Below, in pieces: positions 46,262 to 58,977 of a stretch of 64,000 nt of DNA (its first letter is position 1; every line of letters begins with the position of its first letter). The DNA lies in contig CP103027.1 in NCBI GenBank assembly GCA_024752435.1, forward strand, positions 1 through 64,000. The letters are read 5' to 3'. This stretch comes from Allantophomopsis cytisporea (lineage: Eukaryota > Ascomycota > Leotiomycetes > Phacidiales > Phacidiaceae). Below the pieces are notes generated by a model. The model ran no database searches, was not told the origin of the DNA, and saw nothing but the letters and a program-made list of their open reading frames with translations. The translations under genes were made by a program, and so were the position numbers.

Positions 46262-48055
46262 CTAAACTCTGATGCTAAACACAACGATCCCAATCAAAGC
46301 AAAGAGAATAGCAGCAAATCCAAAGGGCAACCCGAGCCACCCTTGTCCCAGACTCATGCCAACGCGGAACGCCCATGCCATTCCCGGTCCCGCCACGAGA
46401 CTCCCAATGCCTTCCATGACAGAAATGAGTGCATAAAGGCGACCAATGTCGCTTGTGTTGTTTGCGTGGTGAGATTCAACAAGAGAGGTTACCAGACTAC
46501 GGACAATGGGTACGAAGCCAGTCCCGAGTGTGTACACGATGAGACCTTCAGATCAGTTAGCTACTTGTACGGCAAAGGGGAGACCACATATATGCTACTC
46601 ACCAATGATCATAAGAGCTGGCGTTGCTGATAAGAACAAAACTAAAGTCCCTACAATCATCAAAATGATACTTGCTTTTGCAATCCAGAGGTCTTTCGAA
46701 GCTACACTTGTCCTCGAAAGGGCAAAGGTAGCAATGTAAGGTAGTATTATCGTGAACAATGCGATGTTCACACCCGCACGCAAAGACAAAAGCATCCCAG
46801 CCTATGCGAAAGAATATGTCAGACACAAGGACATAGAAAATAGGATTGTCAAATACTTGCATTGGACAGACTCCACCCATATCTCTTCGATGCATACTGC
46901 AAAAGAATGTTGATGGACTGACGTCCGACTTTTGAAATCAAGAACGTAAACACTAGAGCAACAACAGTTACGTCTTGTGTGATAAAGCCGAATGAGTCTC
47001 TGGTCTGCCAAATCCAGTTTCTCCATTTCTCGTGAAAGGCTGGTTCGTCATCTGTCTCAGAAGTGTTCGTGGCCAACGGAGAGTTGTCGGAGACATCACT
47101 GTCCTGTTCAGAGATAGCCACTGGTAGTGTCTCTGGAATGATAAGTGCCAGTACGATACTGATTCCTTGGAAGAATACGGCACTCAGGAGCGGTATCCAT
47201 ATATTTCTGGACATTAGAATTGAGGTGATAGGAGGGACGAAGCACTCTGCGATCAAATCGGTACAAAATCTATAAAAGAAGACAGTACTCCTATCAATAG
47301 AGATATCATTGTCAGCCATATCAATTTCATCAGGTAATTAACAGGCTAGAATCCTAGGAATGAGGGGAACACACCTCAATTCTGGTGGCACAACGTCAGC
47401 GACCATAGTCGTGAGCAAAGTCGTACCTGTAGTTACACCGCCTCCAATAAGGAAGAAGAGTGAGGAAAGCCATACATATTCCAAAGGTAAATGCAGCACT
47501 CCAACCTGTCAATAAAGTATTAGCCCAAATCCACTATGGGGTTCTCGATAGTATTAGTCTTACAAAAAACAAAGTTGACGACCAAGACAGCGTATAACCC
47601 GTTAACGCTAGAAGCAATATCCATTTTCGCCCATACTTATCAGCAATATACCCATATGGAATCGGAAGCAAAATTGCTGGTATGCTGTCGAAGAAGAGTT
47701 GCCAGCCCAGTATAAAGGCAACTTTGTCCTGCACCGAATTGACTTTGCAGAAGTGCTCGGGGACGGAGCCATTTCCATCAACCAACGAAGGGTCCTTTTG
47801 CAAGTAGTAGTCGGTGCAGGCGACAGACTCGAAGAGACGAACTCTCGGAGCGAAGAAGAGATATTCACCAATATCCGAAACGACAGCAAGCCCGATGCAT
47901 ACAATTACGACATATTTCCACGCCCATGTACAACGTGTGCGATGTGATGGTGCGAAAGGTTTTGATGGACTAATGTCCTGTGCTTCCGTGGGCGATAAGA
48001 GAAGAGGTCTTGCTTCATCGGCCTCCTCATGGCCACTTTCAATGTGCTTGGCCAT
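46262..48055 (-). CDS. MFS transporter (12-TM), with one GC-AG intron
   Basis: Five exons (48055-47564, 47505-47375, 47290-46861, 46801-46603, 46545-46262) give 511 residues with all phases matching. The introns are 58, 84, 59 and 57 nt. The third (46802-46860) fits only with a GC donor (GCAAGT), because no GT donor keeps the frame. The N-terminal 40 residues are hydrophilic, followed by FAPRVRLFESVACTDYY after the first helix, the loop 2-3 motif GYIADKYGRKW, and a central acidic loop between the two six-helix bundles. The family is the fungal MFS group near tetracycline-resistance-like/DHA transporters; substrate unknown, plasma membrane likely. It diverges from a Dal5-like permease across 913 bp with clustered GATA motifs. 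Confidence 0.85.
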
Positions 48056-48968
48056 GTGTTGAAACTGAAACTTTGGAGAGAGGCAATAGATGTCAGGAAA
48101 TAGTGAGGTGAGTCAGTGGCATTTCGTTAATTGTTGGGCCAGGATGCCACAGCTGGGGTGACTGTATGGAATGGCCATGGGTACGAATCTTCCGCCTAAT
48201 AGTTTCTTCAGGTGTGAACATTTTCCAAGATATTTATAATAATTCCTACATTGGCCTTTGAGAAGAGAGGCTATATATTTTCATGGTTGTGCTAGGTGGT
48301 AGTTTTCGCTCTCATGTTCACTTCGTGACTTCGTAAGTAGTTTAATCAAGCCATCCTTCCACACATTGCTTTTGTGCCATTCGAATATTGATCCCAATGG
48401 TTAGTGTGAGAGTGGCTTGAGAGTAACGTCGCAAGTGCACGTCCATTTCGTATGTGGAGTACAAATGCACGCTTATCACCGGATGTTTATCAGAAGATCG
48501 AGATAAGCAACGCCACGTTATCAACATTTGATAATAGTACGCAGTAAGTAGGTAAGGTATGTACCTTCGGCGTTACGTCGTTACTCAATCATCAAAGCTT
48601 ATGTTAATCTCAAAGTCATCGTATGTACATCAGCATATTTCCACGCCCTTATGCGCCTGAATATGATCTATATCCTGCCGTCTTCACCCCCTTCGGCCTG
48701 CAGTCTATCGGGAATATGCAAGTTGTATGTAGATACTCTAGAATTGCAAACTCGCATTGGACGAGATCTCCACGTCATTGATAACATGGTGGTGTCGAAC
48801 TTTGCCGAGAGATAGGACAACCAACGCGAGAGTGGGAGGACTACTAGTAGAGGCGATCGGCAATGTATGGAAATCTCAATTGCTGCGGGGAAGAGTTCGA
48901 TGATATTTAATGTACATTAACCGCTGTCTTTTTTTGTAAAATCCTTTTCTATTCTCCTCGGACATTGC
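48056..48968. other. Divergent promoter between two MFS transporter genes
   Basis: 913 bp without coding frames, holding a GATA-motif cluster at 48472-48535. No other gene seen. Confidence 0.6.
48472..48535. promoter_or_regulatory. Cluster of five GATA-factor (AreA/NIT2-type) motifs
   Basis: CTTATCA (48472), TTTATCA (48486), AGATAAG (48501), GTTATCA (48517) and TGATAAT (48529) all match HGATAR on one strand or the other within 64 bp. AreA/NIT2 sites close together activate nitrogen-catabolic genes. The position, about 430 bp from each start codon, suits both divergent transporter genes. Confidence 0.6.
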
Positions 48969-50673
48969 ATGATCGCAGCTGCAATGGAGATCCCTACCGA
49001 GAAGCACTCCCCTGTGGAGACCGATATAGAGAAGAACAACTTGGAACTCCATCCGAATAAGTCAATTGAAATTGGCGATGCGCCATCCATTGTTCTGAAG
49101 CATGCAAATCCCAATGATGCCGACACGGCTCTCATGGCCTTCAAGGGCCATGAGGGAGAGACAATTGTTATGACTGCGGAGATGGAGAAGAAGCTGTTGA
49201 GAAAAATTGATTGGAATATCATGCCGGTATGTCTTGGCGATACAATTAATATGACCTCTATGTTAATGACAACCTATAGATGCTCTGTGTTGTGTACGGA
49301 CTTAACTACCTCGATAAGACAACTCTATCCTATGCTTCGATTATGGGTATAAAAACATCTTTGAATTTGAAGGGCGACGACTATCAGTGGCTTGGTATGT
49401 AGAAGATACAATCGAGGAAACCAATAGAGTAATACTAATAATGATAGGTTCAATGTTCTACATCGGTTACATCGCCTTTGAATACCCCACGAATCGTCTC
49501 CTCCAACGTCTTCCACTTGCGAAATGGTCATCCTTCAACATCATAATGTGGGGCGCCACACTATGCTGTATGGCAGCGACGTCGAACTATGCCGGTGCAG
49601 TAACGGTGCGACTCTTCCTCGGAATATTCGAAGCGGCAGTGACGCCGGGCTTCGCACTCTTCACGTCTCAATGGTACACCGTCAGCGAACAAGGTACACG
49701 AACCGGAATCTGGTTCTCCTTCAATGGCGTCGCACAAATCATCGGCGGTCTGGTGGCATACGGGATCAGCGTTGGTGTCAAAGCGCATGGAGCAGCCATT
49801 GAGGGCTGGAAGATTGTGTTCCTGGCCATTGGGCTCTTCACCGTCGCTATTGGCGTGGTGTTCTTGTTCGTTATGCCTGACAATCAGCTGAATGCGAGGT
49901 TCTTGACACCACAGGAGAGAATCATGGCTTTGGAGCGCATCAGAGTCAACAAACAGGGAGTGGGGAATAGGCACTGGAAAATGTATCAGTTCAAGGAGGC
50001 CTTGACGGATCCAATCACTTGGGCCATTGTCTTCTACGCCCTCGCCGCCGACATCCCCAACGGCGGAATCAGCAACTTCTTCAGCCAACTTATCACCAGT
50101 TTCGGCTATACCGCAGACCAATCGCTCCTGTATGGCACGCCCGGCGGAGCCGTCGAAGTCGTCTCCTTGATCGTCGTAGGCTATCTCGGCGACAAGTACA
50201 AGAACCGAATCCTGATGTCAATGTCCGGCCTCATCATTGCCCTGATCGGAATCATCCTCATTGTCGCTCTCCCCTTGTCCAACAACGCCGGCAGACTCGC
50301 GGGTTATTATATGACGCAGGCCTCGCCCACGCCGTTCGTTGCGTTGCTTTCTCTTATCTCCTCCAATATTGCTGGGTATACCAAGAAGACGACTGTGGCT
50401 GCGCTCTATCTTATTGCTTACTGTGCTGGAAACATCATTGGACCACAGACTTTCAGACCTAAAGATGCGCCGAGGTATAGGCCTGCTGAGATTACTATTA
50501 TTGCGTGCTTTGCTGTATGTTTGGTGGACTTGTATTTCATTTATTGGTATACCAAGAGAAGGAATGATCAGAAGGCTGCGATTAGAGCTATGCCAGGTTA
50601 TGCTAAGCTCGAATCTCAGGAATTCTTGGATCTCACTGATGGAGAGAACCCTGAGTTCGTGTATACGTTGTAG
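48969..50673 (+). CDS. Dal5-like anion:cation symporter (allantoate/nicotinate permease family)
   Basis: Three exons (48969-49226, 49280-49394, 49448-50673) with two 53-nt introns give 532 residues; an in-frame ATG at 48984 is an alternative start. A 75-residue cytosolic N-terminus ends in KKLLRKIDWNIMPMLC, the typical entry to TM1 of ACS-family MFS proteins. Family marks are LNYLDKTTLSYASIMG, the EYPTNRLLQRLP segment, a GIFEAAVTPGF motif in TM5 and the YGTPGGAVE loop of the second bundle. Such plasma-membrane symporters take up organic anions such as allantoate, ureidosuccinate, nicotinate or pantothenate. The GATA cluster in its promoter fits nitrogen regulation. Confidence 0.88.
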
Positions 50674-51695
50674 ATTAAGAAGTAAACAAAGTTATGAAAT
50701 GCTATATGCTTTATCCAGGAGCTGAGGTTACCAAGCTACATGAATGTTTGACAATTCCCCCCAAGAGTCTTTCTTTTAAGCATATAAGAGTCCATCAGGA
50801 TGCAGCACGTAGTGACAGGATTGAGGTCAGCTAGAGTCCGAATGACAAATGTTGCTCGGACTGTACATCTTTCTAATATCATGACAAATCAACGAGTGGG
50901 CTACTAACCTACTCTATTCTGATGACATATCTTGTTCACTCGATGGCTAACTATGTAGAATCAAGGACATCTCGCATGACGCATGACACATAACCACCTG
51001 ACTTCCACGACACAAATAGCCAAGAAAGTACTCCAATGGGTGTGAAGCGCCAGAGTCAAGTAGTCTAGAATACACAGAACTGCAAAAGCACATTGACATA
51101 CCAAATCCGCTCTGCATCGTCTCAATAAACATCATATCACGATATCTTGAGAAGCATCGGACATCTCACAATCACACAACTCCTCAATCTTCAAAGCTTG
51201 TTTTAAATCATAGTCAATTCACAAGGCTATCATCTCTCATCTCCCATCTACTATACAAATAATACATACAAATCACGACACTTGCCACCCACCCTCCCTC
51301 ATCACGATATCACGATAGCCATCCTATGTCCAAAACAAGCCAAAAAAAAAAAAAAAAAAAGTCCAGCTGGCAACGCAACGCGGCGCAACGCCAATTCAAG
51401 ACATGATCGTTGAAGAGGGCCAGAAAAGTATACACAAACATCCCCTCCTAAACAGCAGTAGCAGCACGCAAAATAACCGCCCATATTGAAATTCTCCCAA
51501 AGAAGGGGGAGGAAAAATAAAAATTTGGAAAATGGTATCAAAAGTCCCGAAGAAAATGTAAATCCTCTCGCTACTTAAATAGTTCGAAAGGCGTAGGAAA
51601 AGGAAGGATGTGAAGAATAAAAGAATAGAAGATGTGATCCAAAGATTGGTCAAAGTATGGATATCACGGTTTTGTTGTTGCAAAACATCTCAAGT
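50674..51695. other. Convergent intergenic region
   Basis: 1 kb between two convergent genes; contains a 19-A run at 51342-51360 and no gene. Probably both 3' untranslated regions. Confidence 0.5.
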
Positions 51696-54600
51696 CTAAG
51701 CAGCAGCCTTCTTTCTTCTGCCCAAAAACCTAGCAGACCATCCCATTGGCTTCTCTTCTTCCTCCTCGACAAATCTTCGCGTAGGTGGCATTGGAGGTGG
51801 TTCTGAGTCGCGGAAGAAGTCCGCGAGCTCTGATGTGGCTGTTTTCTTGCCAGGGGGCATTCTCGCGCCCTCCATCTGCTTCGCGTAGCTAGATGGTTGG
51901 ACCTGCGGTGGTGATCTAGGCTGATAAGCATTTGAAATGCTACCCTTTCGACCAGGGTTAGTTTTGGTTCCATTCGAATAGGTTGTAGGAATTCGAGGAA
52001 CAGGCTCATTTGTGCTGGTTGATGGGCTGCGGAAACGAGACATGAGTGATGGGGCGGAGGCTTTCTTCTTGAGGTCATTGCGGTTGGGCTCGTCGAAGAC
52101 GGATGTGGTTCGAGGAGCCTCCTGAGGTGGAGGTGGGACGTTGTTCAAGAATTCGATCAACGACTCCTCTTGACGCTTAGGTTTTGGTGGTGGTGCTATT
52201 GGCTCATCGTTGAACAGGTCTTCGTCATCCTCTTCATCACTGAAGTCAATAGCGTAAGGATCCTTGACTCTACGCGTCTTCCTCTTGGGCATCATATCCT
52301 CTTCATCGAAATCCATCGCTGGTGGAGCGGCAGCAGGCTTTTTGTTGATCAAAGCAGTGTTCGAGCTGATTGTGTTCTGCGAGAATGTCGTCGAAGCTTG
52401 ACTGTTCCTTCCTGGCTCACCATGAGTTTCCGCTTGTTGAACGGGAGGAGAGGCTGGAGTCAACTGATCAGAGTCCATAGTTGTGCGGAAAGGAGCAACA
52501 GTTCTTGGAATTCTTGGGTTGTCCGATGAAGGACCTTGACGAATGAAGTCGATCAGATCGGTTGAATTGTCTCCAAATGGTACGACGGCCTCACGGGCCT
52601 GCAGTCTAGCCCTAGTTGCAGAAGACATGGATCGCTTTGGCAAGACTGGTTGAGCCCCTGGCTTTGCCAAGGAGGCACTTGCATTCCGAGTGGATCCATT
52701 TGCACCTTTGTGACTTTGTGCAGTGCTTGGAGCAGATCTGGGTGGAATGGATTCCAAAGAAGCACCCGGGGGTCCAGTAGATCTGATGAACTCTGCAAAG
52801 TCGCCAATAGAATCTCTGTCCACCCGAGCATCTCTTGCCTGTTGTACGTTTTTGCGACTTCGGTTGCTTTGTGTTGTTGCTGGCCGCTTACTGTCGCTTG
52901 GTGGGTTCGAGTACAATCCAGTCTGCTTATTGATACCGGTCCTTGACTCGCTCCTTGAAGCGCTTCGAGATTCACTTCTTGATCGGCGAGAGTGGATAGT
53001 TTTGGGTGAGCTATTTCCAGGAGCGTCGGGACCCTAAACAGTTAGCAAATTCTCACAGCTGGGAATACTATGCAAGAGAAGCTCACCTCAATCTCTCGCA
53101 TATTCTGCGGGGTTAACGTGTATTGAATCGTTTCATCGCTTCGGATCAACTCATCGAAACTCTTACCCTTGTCATCACCTAGACTAGGCATGCTGTCCTC
53201 AGAAGTGCGGACAGGCTTGAGTTTGTGTGACGAAGTCGAGGAGGAAGACTTGTGTATGGAACGCGATTTGCTGGGGGTTGGAGAGCTTTCATTTCTCTTT
53301 TCAGTGATGTTGCTTCTTGAGTGATGCTGTAATTCTGGACGCTTTTCGAGACCTTCATCTTCTTCAGGGATGTCCGGTGTGCCTTCTGTAATTTCACGCA
53401 AGGGAGCCAGTGGTGCAGCGACAGGGGGGACATATGGCGCAGGCTTCACGTTTGAAATGGAAGCCTCGCGATTGTTTCTGGCGGCAGGAGCTGCAGCTAA
53501 AACAAAAGCTTTATCCGACTCAGTGGCTGTGGGTTTCCGAGCTATTTCCATCCCTTGCGTCGATCCAGCCTTGTCACTCGAATCCGACTCAGCATCATCA
53601 TGCTCTTCTTTTTCCTCCGCAATTGAACCTGCATTGACGCTCAAGCCTGAGGAAGTTCGCATTAGCGGACTCTGGCGGCCACGCATGATTGGACTCGTGT
53701 TGGGTTGCAGCTCATTTGAGACCAAAATGGAGTGCGCACTGGGTGTTCGAGACAAGCGATTATCGCCATCCATAGAACCTTGTCGCGAAGGTCCAGGACT
53801 GCGTGGAGAGGACACATCGATGAGTCGCAACGAATGCACACTCGGAGAGCGCACACTTGGATTTGGCGATGGAACCATATTCGGTGAGCTGGGACCAATT
53901 GAGACGCGAGAAGAAGTCATGATCTGCGGCTCTTCTTCGACAAAGTCATCGTCATCAAATTCGTCCTGATCGGCGGTTCGTGGTCGACCGCCCTCTCCAC
54001 TTGTAATAATCCTAAGACCAGCTACTGCTGCACCACCCACGGCTGCCGCACCGGCCACTAAACCCGCAACGAGACCCTTGTGGGACTCTGGTTTTGTTGC
54101 TGTAGGCTCGGTAACCTCATCTTTCAAGGATTCGGTGGGCTCCTCAACATCGGCCGCCTCAACCGAGGCACCATCTTCGGTCAGTGCGGGCGTGGGAGAT
54201 TTGTAAGTCGGTTGGGGTGGAGAAGGTAATGAAAATGAGCGTTGACGAGTTTTAGGGCTCAATGTTGGCGTAAGGGGTTCCGTGTGATGTGGAGCTTGCT
54301 GAGATACCATCATGCTCTTTGGACGGGGTTTAACATTTTCCGACTCCTCAGCCTCTTCCTCCTCTTCGTCGTCGTAACGTGGTGCGACTCCAGGAACTTC
54401 AATCTCGCGAACATCACCATCACGCATCGGAAGGGGAATGCTCGCAGCACGCTCATCTTCACGCATAACTTCTGCAATTGATCTTGGGGCATCGTCCTCG
54501 GGTAATGTCTCGTGGCTGATGCTACCATTGCGACTGGATGTGCGCATCATGTTTTCTGAGGAGAAGGATCTGTTTATGGAAACGGAAGAGCGAGGCGATC

Positions 54601-55486
54601 GTACGCGCTTTTTCCATCCACGCCACAACCTTCCCAGTGTTCTATCCAGAGCAACTCGTTCCATGTCAGTCTCGTCAACGACAACCCGTTCTGCGATTTC
54701 GGAAACAGGCATGTTCGTGCCATCTTTGAGATCCTTTTCATGCTTAAGACGCAATCGATGATACGCTGCCTGACCAGCAACCACGAGAGCTTGCTCACCC
54801 ATGAACTCCAAAATGGACGTCAAGAATATGGCGACTGCAGGTGACACAACCAAGGCCGCATCAATATCATTTAGGTGGTTATGCTCCATATAGTAGTCCT
54901 CGTCTTCCTCTTCCATATCACCAAGGGAGGAATATACCATGGATCTCAGGCGTGTACATTTCCAGACCAATTCCAGGTCCCAATTCGTATGTTCGCCCGT
55001 GGAATTCAACAATTCTTCATCTGCACTACCACCGAGATACTCTTGCAGTTCTTGGTCCGCTCCACTGATGGCATCCTGGGCCAATTTTGGCTTCAGCACC
55101 TCTGCAACTGCAGGTCGCAGAGCTGCGAGGGATGTAGATCGTGAGACAGAAAGAAAATTGAATAGAAGTTGATCGAGGAAGTTGTTGACTAATTTCAAAG
55201 CCGCTGGTGCCACCAATGCCGTCTCGCCTGATGGCTCAATGCCATGGCTTTCCAGCCATGTATCGGCGTGACTGTCGTGGTCATTCGTCACAATTTGTGA
55301 GGCGGCCGATGCAGCAATGTAGACTGGCTCGGGGGTCACAGCCGTGGGCGGTGATAAGAGACCGCCATATCCCGACAGTGATGCTCTATCACTGGAGATG
55401 GAAGGCGTTCTTGACGACCTCCTACCTGACGGTGTTGGAAGATCATGACCCATACGATCTACCGTCGAGGCCAATTCTCCTTCCAT
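51696..55486 (-). CDS. Large conserved ascomycete protein with a helical N-terminal (histone-fold-like) region and long disorder
   Basis: Two exons (55486-53087 and 53033-51696) with a 53-nt intron (53034-53086) give 1245 residues. Residues about 90-280 are ordered: APAALKLVNNFLDQLLFNFLSVSRS, a LKPKLAQDAI helix, and later SPAVAIFLTSILEFMGEQALVVAG, resembling two histone-fold halves split by an acidic insert. After that come a membrane-like Gly/Ala segment (GLVAGLVAGAAAVGGAAVAG, about residue 480), Ser/Pro-rich disordered sequence with many RS and SP sites, and acidic patches. The C-terminus ends in a short basic tail (FLGRRKKAAA). It is widely kept in Pezizomycotina under labels such as flocculation-suppression-like, without proven function. 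Transcribed away from a 5-kb gap. Confidence 0.75.
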
Positions 55487-56020
55487 CGTGTGTAAATAAT
55501 TGTGTGTGTACTGTGTGTGTTGTGTGGAGTTTTGTCGTGGTTGAAAATGCGACCCAGTCGCTATGATAGCGAATGTTCAGCGGATTTTCCGGTCAGTGTG
55601 TCGTTGTCGATCATTCGAGTTGGGCGGATGATTCAGAAATATTGGAAACAGTCAGCAGAGCTGAAACAGTAAGACGATGTCAGCACCTTCAACAGGCGTA
55701 TATCTTGGCTTATTTTTTCAGAAGTGTATATACTTCTTGTTGACAATGTGATTTTTTTGTTTGGGGGGGGGGGCGGAGGAAGATGTTCTGTTATGCTGAT
55801 GGTGAGTTGGAATTGTTTAGGGGACAATGAACGATGCGACGTCAATTGGAAAGTGATTCGAGATTGTTTGGAAATTAATGAGCGCACGGAGAAGGCAGAA
55901 GATAGGAACTCTTTTTTTTTTTTAAGGAAGGGATTATGAAATCCAAGAATGAGTGAGGGATAGATGAAATGATGTGCGTGAGAGAGATGTAAGATATGAG
56001 AGGGTGGGGGGTGGTGTAGT

Positions 56021-56047
56021 GGAGGAGGAGGAGGAGGAGGAGGAGGG
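56021..56047. repeat. GGA trinucleotide repeat
   Basis: Uninterrupted GGA/GAG units, about eight copies, in the upstream region of the 51696-55486 gene. Confidence 0.85.
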
Positions 56048-56134
56048 AGGAAAAGAATGAATAATGGTGGTAGTGGTGGTGGTGGTGATGAATTAATTGG
56101 TAGTGAAGTAATAAGTGAGGTGAGTTGAGATGGG

Positions 56135-56188
56135 TGAGAGTGAGTGAGTGAGTGAGTGAGTGAGTGAATGAGTGAATGAGTGAATGAG
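56135..56188. repeat. GAGT/GAAT tetranucleotide repeat
   Basis: About 13 tandem units of GAGT, the later ones alternating with GAAT, giving a directly visible microsatellite. Confidence 0.85.
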
Positions 56189-56481
56189 CTTGGAGCTTTG
56201 GGAAGAGGGGGTGAGAATGGTAAAGGGTGGACGTCAATGTAGAGATACACGTATGTGGATTATGAGGGTGGTAAGATGCTCTGAGTGGTGGTAGTCACGA
56301 GTTCTACAGGTGTTTTGGTAGTGTATGGGCTGTATGAGGGGGTGTGGATAGAATCATGGCTGGGGTGTACACAGTAATCTCTTTGGGTATTCTGGTAGGG
56401 GGTCGCTGGGATGTGCACGGTGGGGTCCAGCAAAGGCTGACTGACTTGGGAGCTGGGGAGACCTCTCGCCTTTCATCTTGA

Positions 56482-56521
56482 TCACCTTCACCTTCACCTC
56501 CACCTCCACCTTCACCTTCAT
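56482..56521. repeat. CACCTT/CACCTC repeat
   Basis: Six-base units CACCTT and CACCTC in tandem; low complexity. Confidence 0.8.
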
Positions 56522-57626
56522 CTGTCATCTTGCGCTCATCCTTCATCTTTTCGTCGGGGAAAAGGTTGCACGTCAATGTCAAGCAAGCTGCAGCATTCAG
56601 CACACGTTCACTCCATGTCGACTGCCAAAAGTAGCATCTGGTTCGTATTAGAGCTGCTTGACCCTCCTCCGAGATCCTTTAGACCATGCGACGGCTTCAG
56701 CGATCTCTGTAAACGGACTCCCACCAGCCTTCATTAGCACCGCGTGGTATTCACTTCCAGAGTAAGGTAAGAGAACTGCACAGTCCACGTCAGACTAAAC
56801 GGAATCCACGCACTTCGCCAGTGGGGTCTAGATACCTGACCTAGGTATTCTACTACAAACTGTAAGTAACTACTGTACAGCTGTACAGGAGTAAGCAAGC
56901 ACGTAGAAGTAGAGTACGAGTATGTAAGTATGTAGTATGAAATCCACCGAAAACACAGACGCACACACATGGATATTCATGCACAGACTAACTCATTTGC
57001 TGCTCACTTGGAGTTACCTACCTAGAAGTGAGCATGACTCGGGATTGTGCAAGGCTGTGGTGTGGGCTTTGATCATTCTTTGAGCTGGTGCAAATTCATC
57101 CTCCATCAATATTGCTGGCTTAATCAAAAACAAACAAAAAAACAAAAAAAGAGCGCAGAACAAGGACAGAAGAGGCCTGCGAAAACTGCAAAAACATCCG
57201 AAACGATCAGAAGCACTTCCCCCTCAAAAAAACAACAATTCGAAACACTTTTGTAGCACGAGATGAGCGGATCTACTTATGGAGAAAGAGGGCCCGTATT
57301 TATGGTGACATGGGTTGATGATGATGATGGACATCAATTCTCTCCGATACATCCAACTTCCGCGCCCGGCCCCCTCCTCCCCTTCCCCCCCCTCTTTTCT
57401 CTGCTCTCCTCTTCTCTTCTCTCTTCTCATCCCATTCATGCTCTTATTCTCTTCCCTACCTACCTAGGTAACCTGGGTAATTCATCTTCCCAATTTGCAA
57501 GCAAACAGTAACTAACTCCAAGTACTGCATAGTCTCAAAGTGAATCTCTCCGTTTTGTTCCCAGCCAGCTGCTAATCCCTGGTTCATGCTGGTCATTCTT
57601 GGTCGTGGCTGGTCGTCTCATAATGT

Positions 57627-57680
57627 GCAGGCATAGTCGCAGGCATAGTCGCAGGCACAGGCACAGGTACAGGCACAGGC
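57627..57680. repeat. GCAGGCATAGTC and CACAGG short tandem repeats
   Basis: Three GCAGGCATAGTC-like units run into four CACAGG/TACAGG units. Confidence 0.75.
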
Positions 57681-57819
57681 TTATCATCCTCCCCGTCCCC
57701 AGGGGTCTCTCGGGCGAACAGCTTTAAGCCTTGCAGGGAAATGAGCGAGATGAGGTCTGAGAGTTTCGGTTCGTGCGTGTGGTGCTCACTCTAAGAGCTC
57801 CATATCTCTCTATGCTATT

Positions 57820-57930
57820 CTACTCTACTACTATACTCTACTCTACTCTACTCTACTCTACTCTACTCTACTCTACTACTACTCTACTACTACTACTCAA
57901 TTACTACTCAATTACTACTCAACTACTCCT
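57820..57930. repeat. CTACT pentanucleotide and related repeat
   Basis: Tandem CTACT units, then CTA-rich and CAATTACTA units; a clear microsatellite of about 110 bp. Confidence 0.85.
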
Positions 57931-58949
57931 CAATTCTCACTCTACTCTACGCACAGTACTGTCCGAACTTTCCTCCTAAACTAGACCTGGTGCTGAGCTT
58001 TGACGCTACACCACGCACTACCCGCAATAATAATATAAATGTCAGTAGTACAAAGTATGGATACGCTGCTACCGAATGGTCTTCGGAAGGGATAAATCAT
58101 TGTCTAGACAATTAGGGGCAGATTCTTCGTGCATGTCATGTAAAGTATGTACATATGTGACTCCGTATGTTCTGGGAGACCTGCGTGATCTGATCTTTGT
58201 GTGGAGTGTGCACTGTACATACATATGTACCGAGGAAGAGTATTCCGTGAAACCGATTTTTACGTATCGATCCGTGTTTTACATGAATTTTGATGAATGG
58301 CTTTAGGTAAATTTGTCGATATCATCAACATCTACAATCTAGATGCCGCGGAATCGGAGGCGCAAGTGATTGACTTGCCCGTTCATGCTCGCATAAGGTA
58401 CAGTACTTACAGTACAAATGACTACTCCACAGAGCGGCTAGGCTCCCTGATGTTTGGAGGCCAATCTACATATTCATTTCTGCATATCCCTATCTAATTC
58501 CTATTGCGAATCCGGCTCTTCTTTTCTACGGATCGAAGTTGTCATCGCCGTTCCTTTGGTATTCACGTCAGGAAGTACACATCAATCATGTCTGTACATA
58601 CAACGTCCATACTATCATGACACCTCGATTCGAAGCAGTACGTATGTCGACATACCACTTCTTCACCTGACCAATCTCGACATCAAATAATTAGAGCATT
58701 ATCTTCGATAGCAAAAAGATATGACGCTTCATGGTCTGATGTCTCCATACCACGCAGTTGGGTAACCTCCGTAAGTAACCCGAAATAGCAATATGCTGTC
58801 TCTAGCCAAGGGTCCAGTACGCCTCGGGATCAGATTTGGAGGCATCCTAACGGAAGCGAAAGAAAAGCAACGCACGATCCTAGCCCCCCCCCCATCCAAT
58901 CTGCATACAGCAGCAGCAGTGCAACGAAAAGGCAGAAAGGAGGCAAGCA

Positions 58950-58977
58950 AAAGTCAAAAAGTCAAAAAGTCAAAAGA
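58950..58977. repeat. AAAAGTC repeat
   Basis: Four tandem AAAAAGTC-like units. Confidence 0.7.

Noticed and set aside
49561..50121. 186-codon minus-strand frame within the Dal5-like gene
   Set aside because: Antisense shadow of the GC-rich third exon of a clear transporter.
53370..53969. 199-codon plus-strand frame opposite the 1245-residue protein
   Set aside because: Antisense to Ser/Glu-rich coding sequence; its Ser-rich translation mirrors the codons of the real gene.
55633..56250. 205-codon minus-strand frame rich in His, Ser and Leu runs
   Set aside because: It is produced by GAGT, GGA and G-run microsatellites and has no non-repetitive protein segment.
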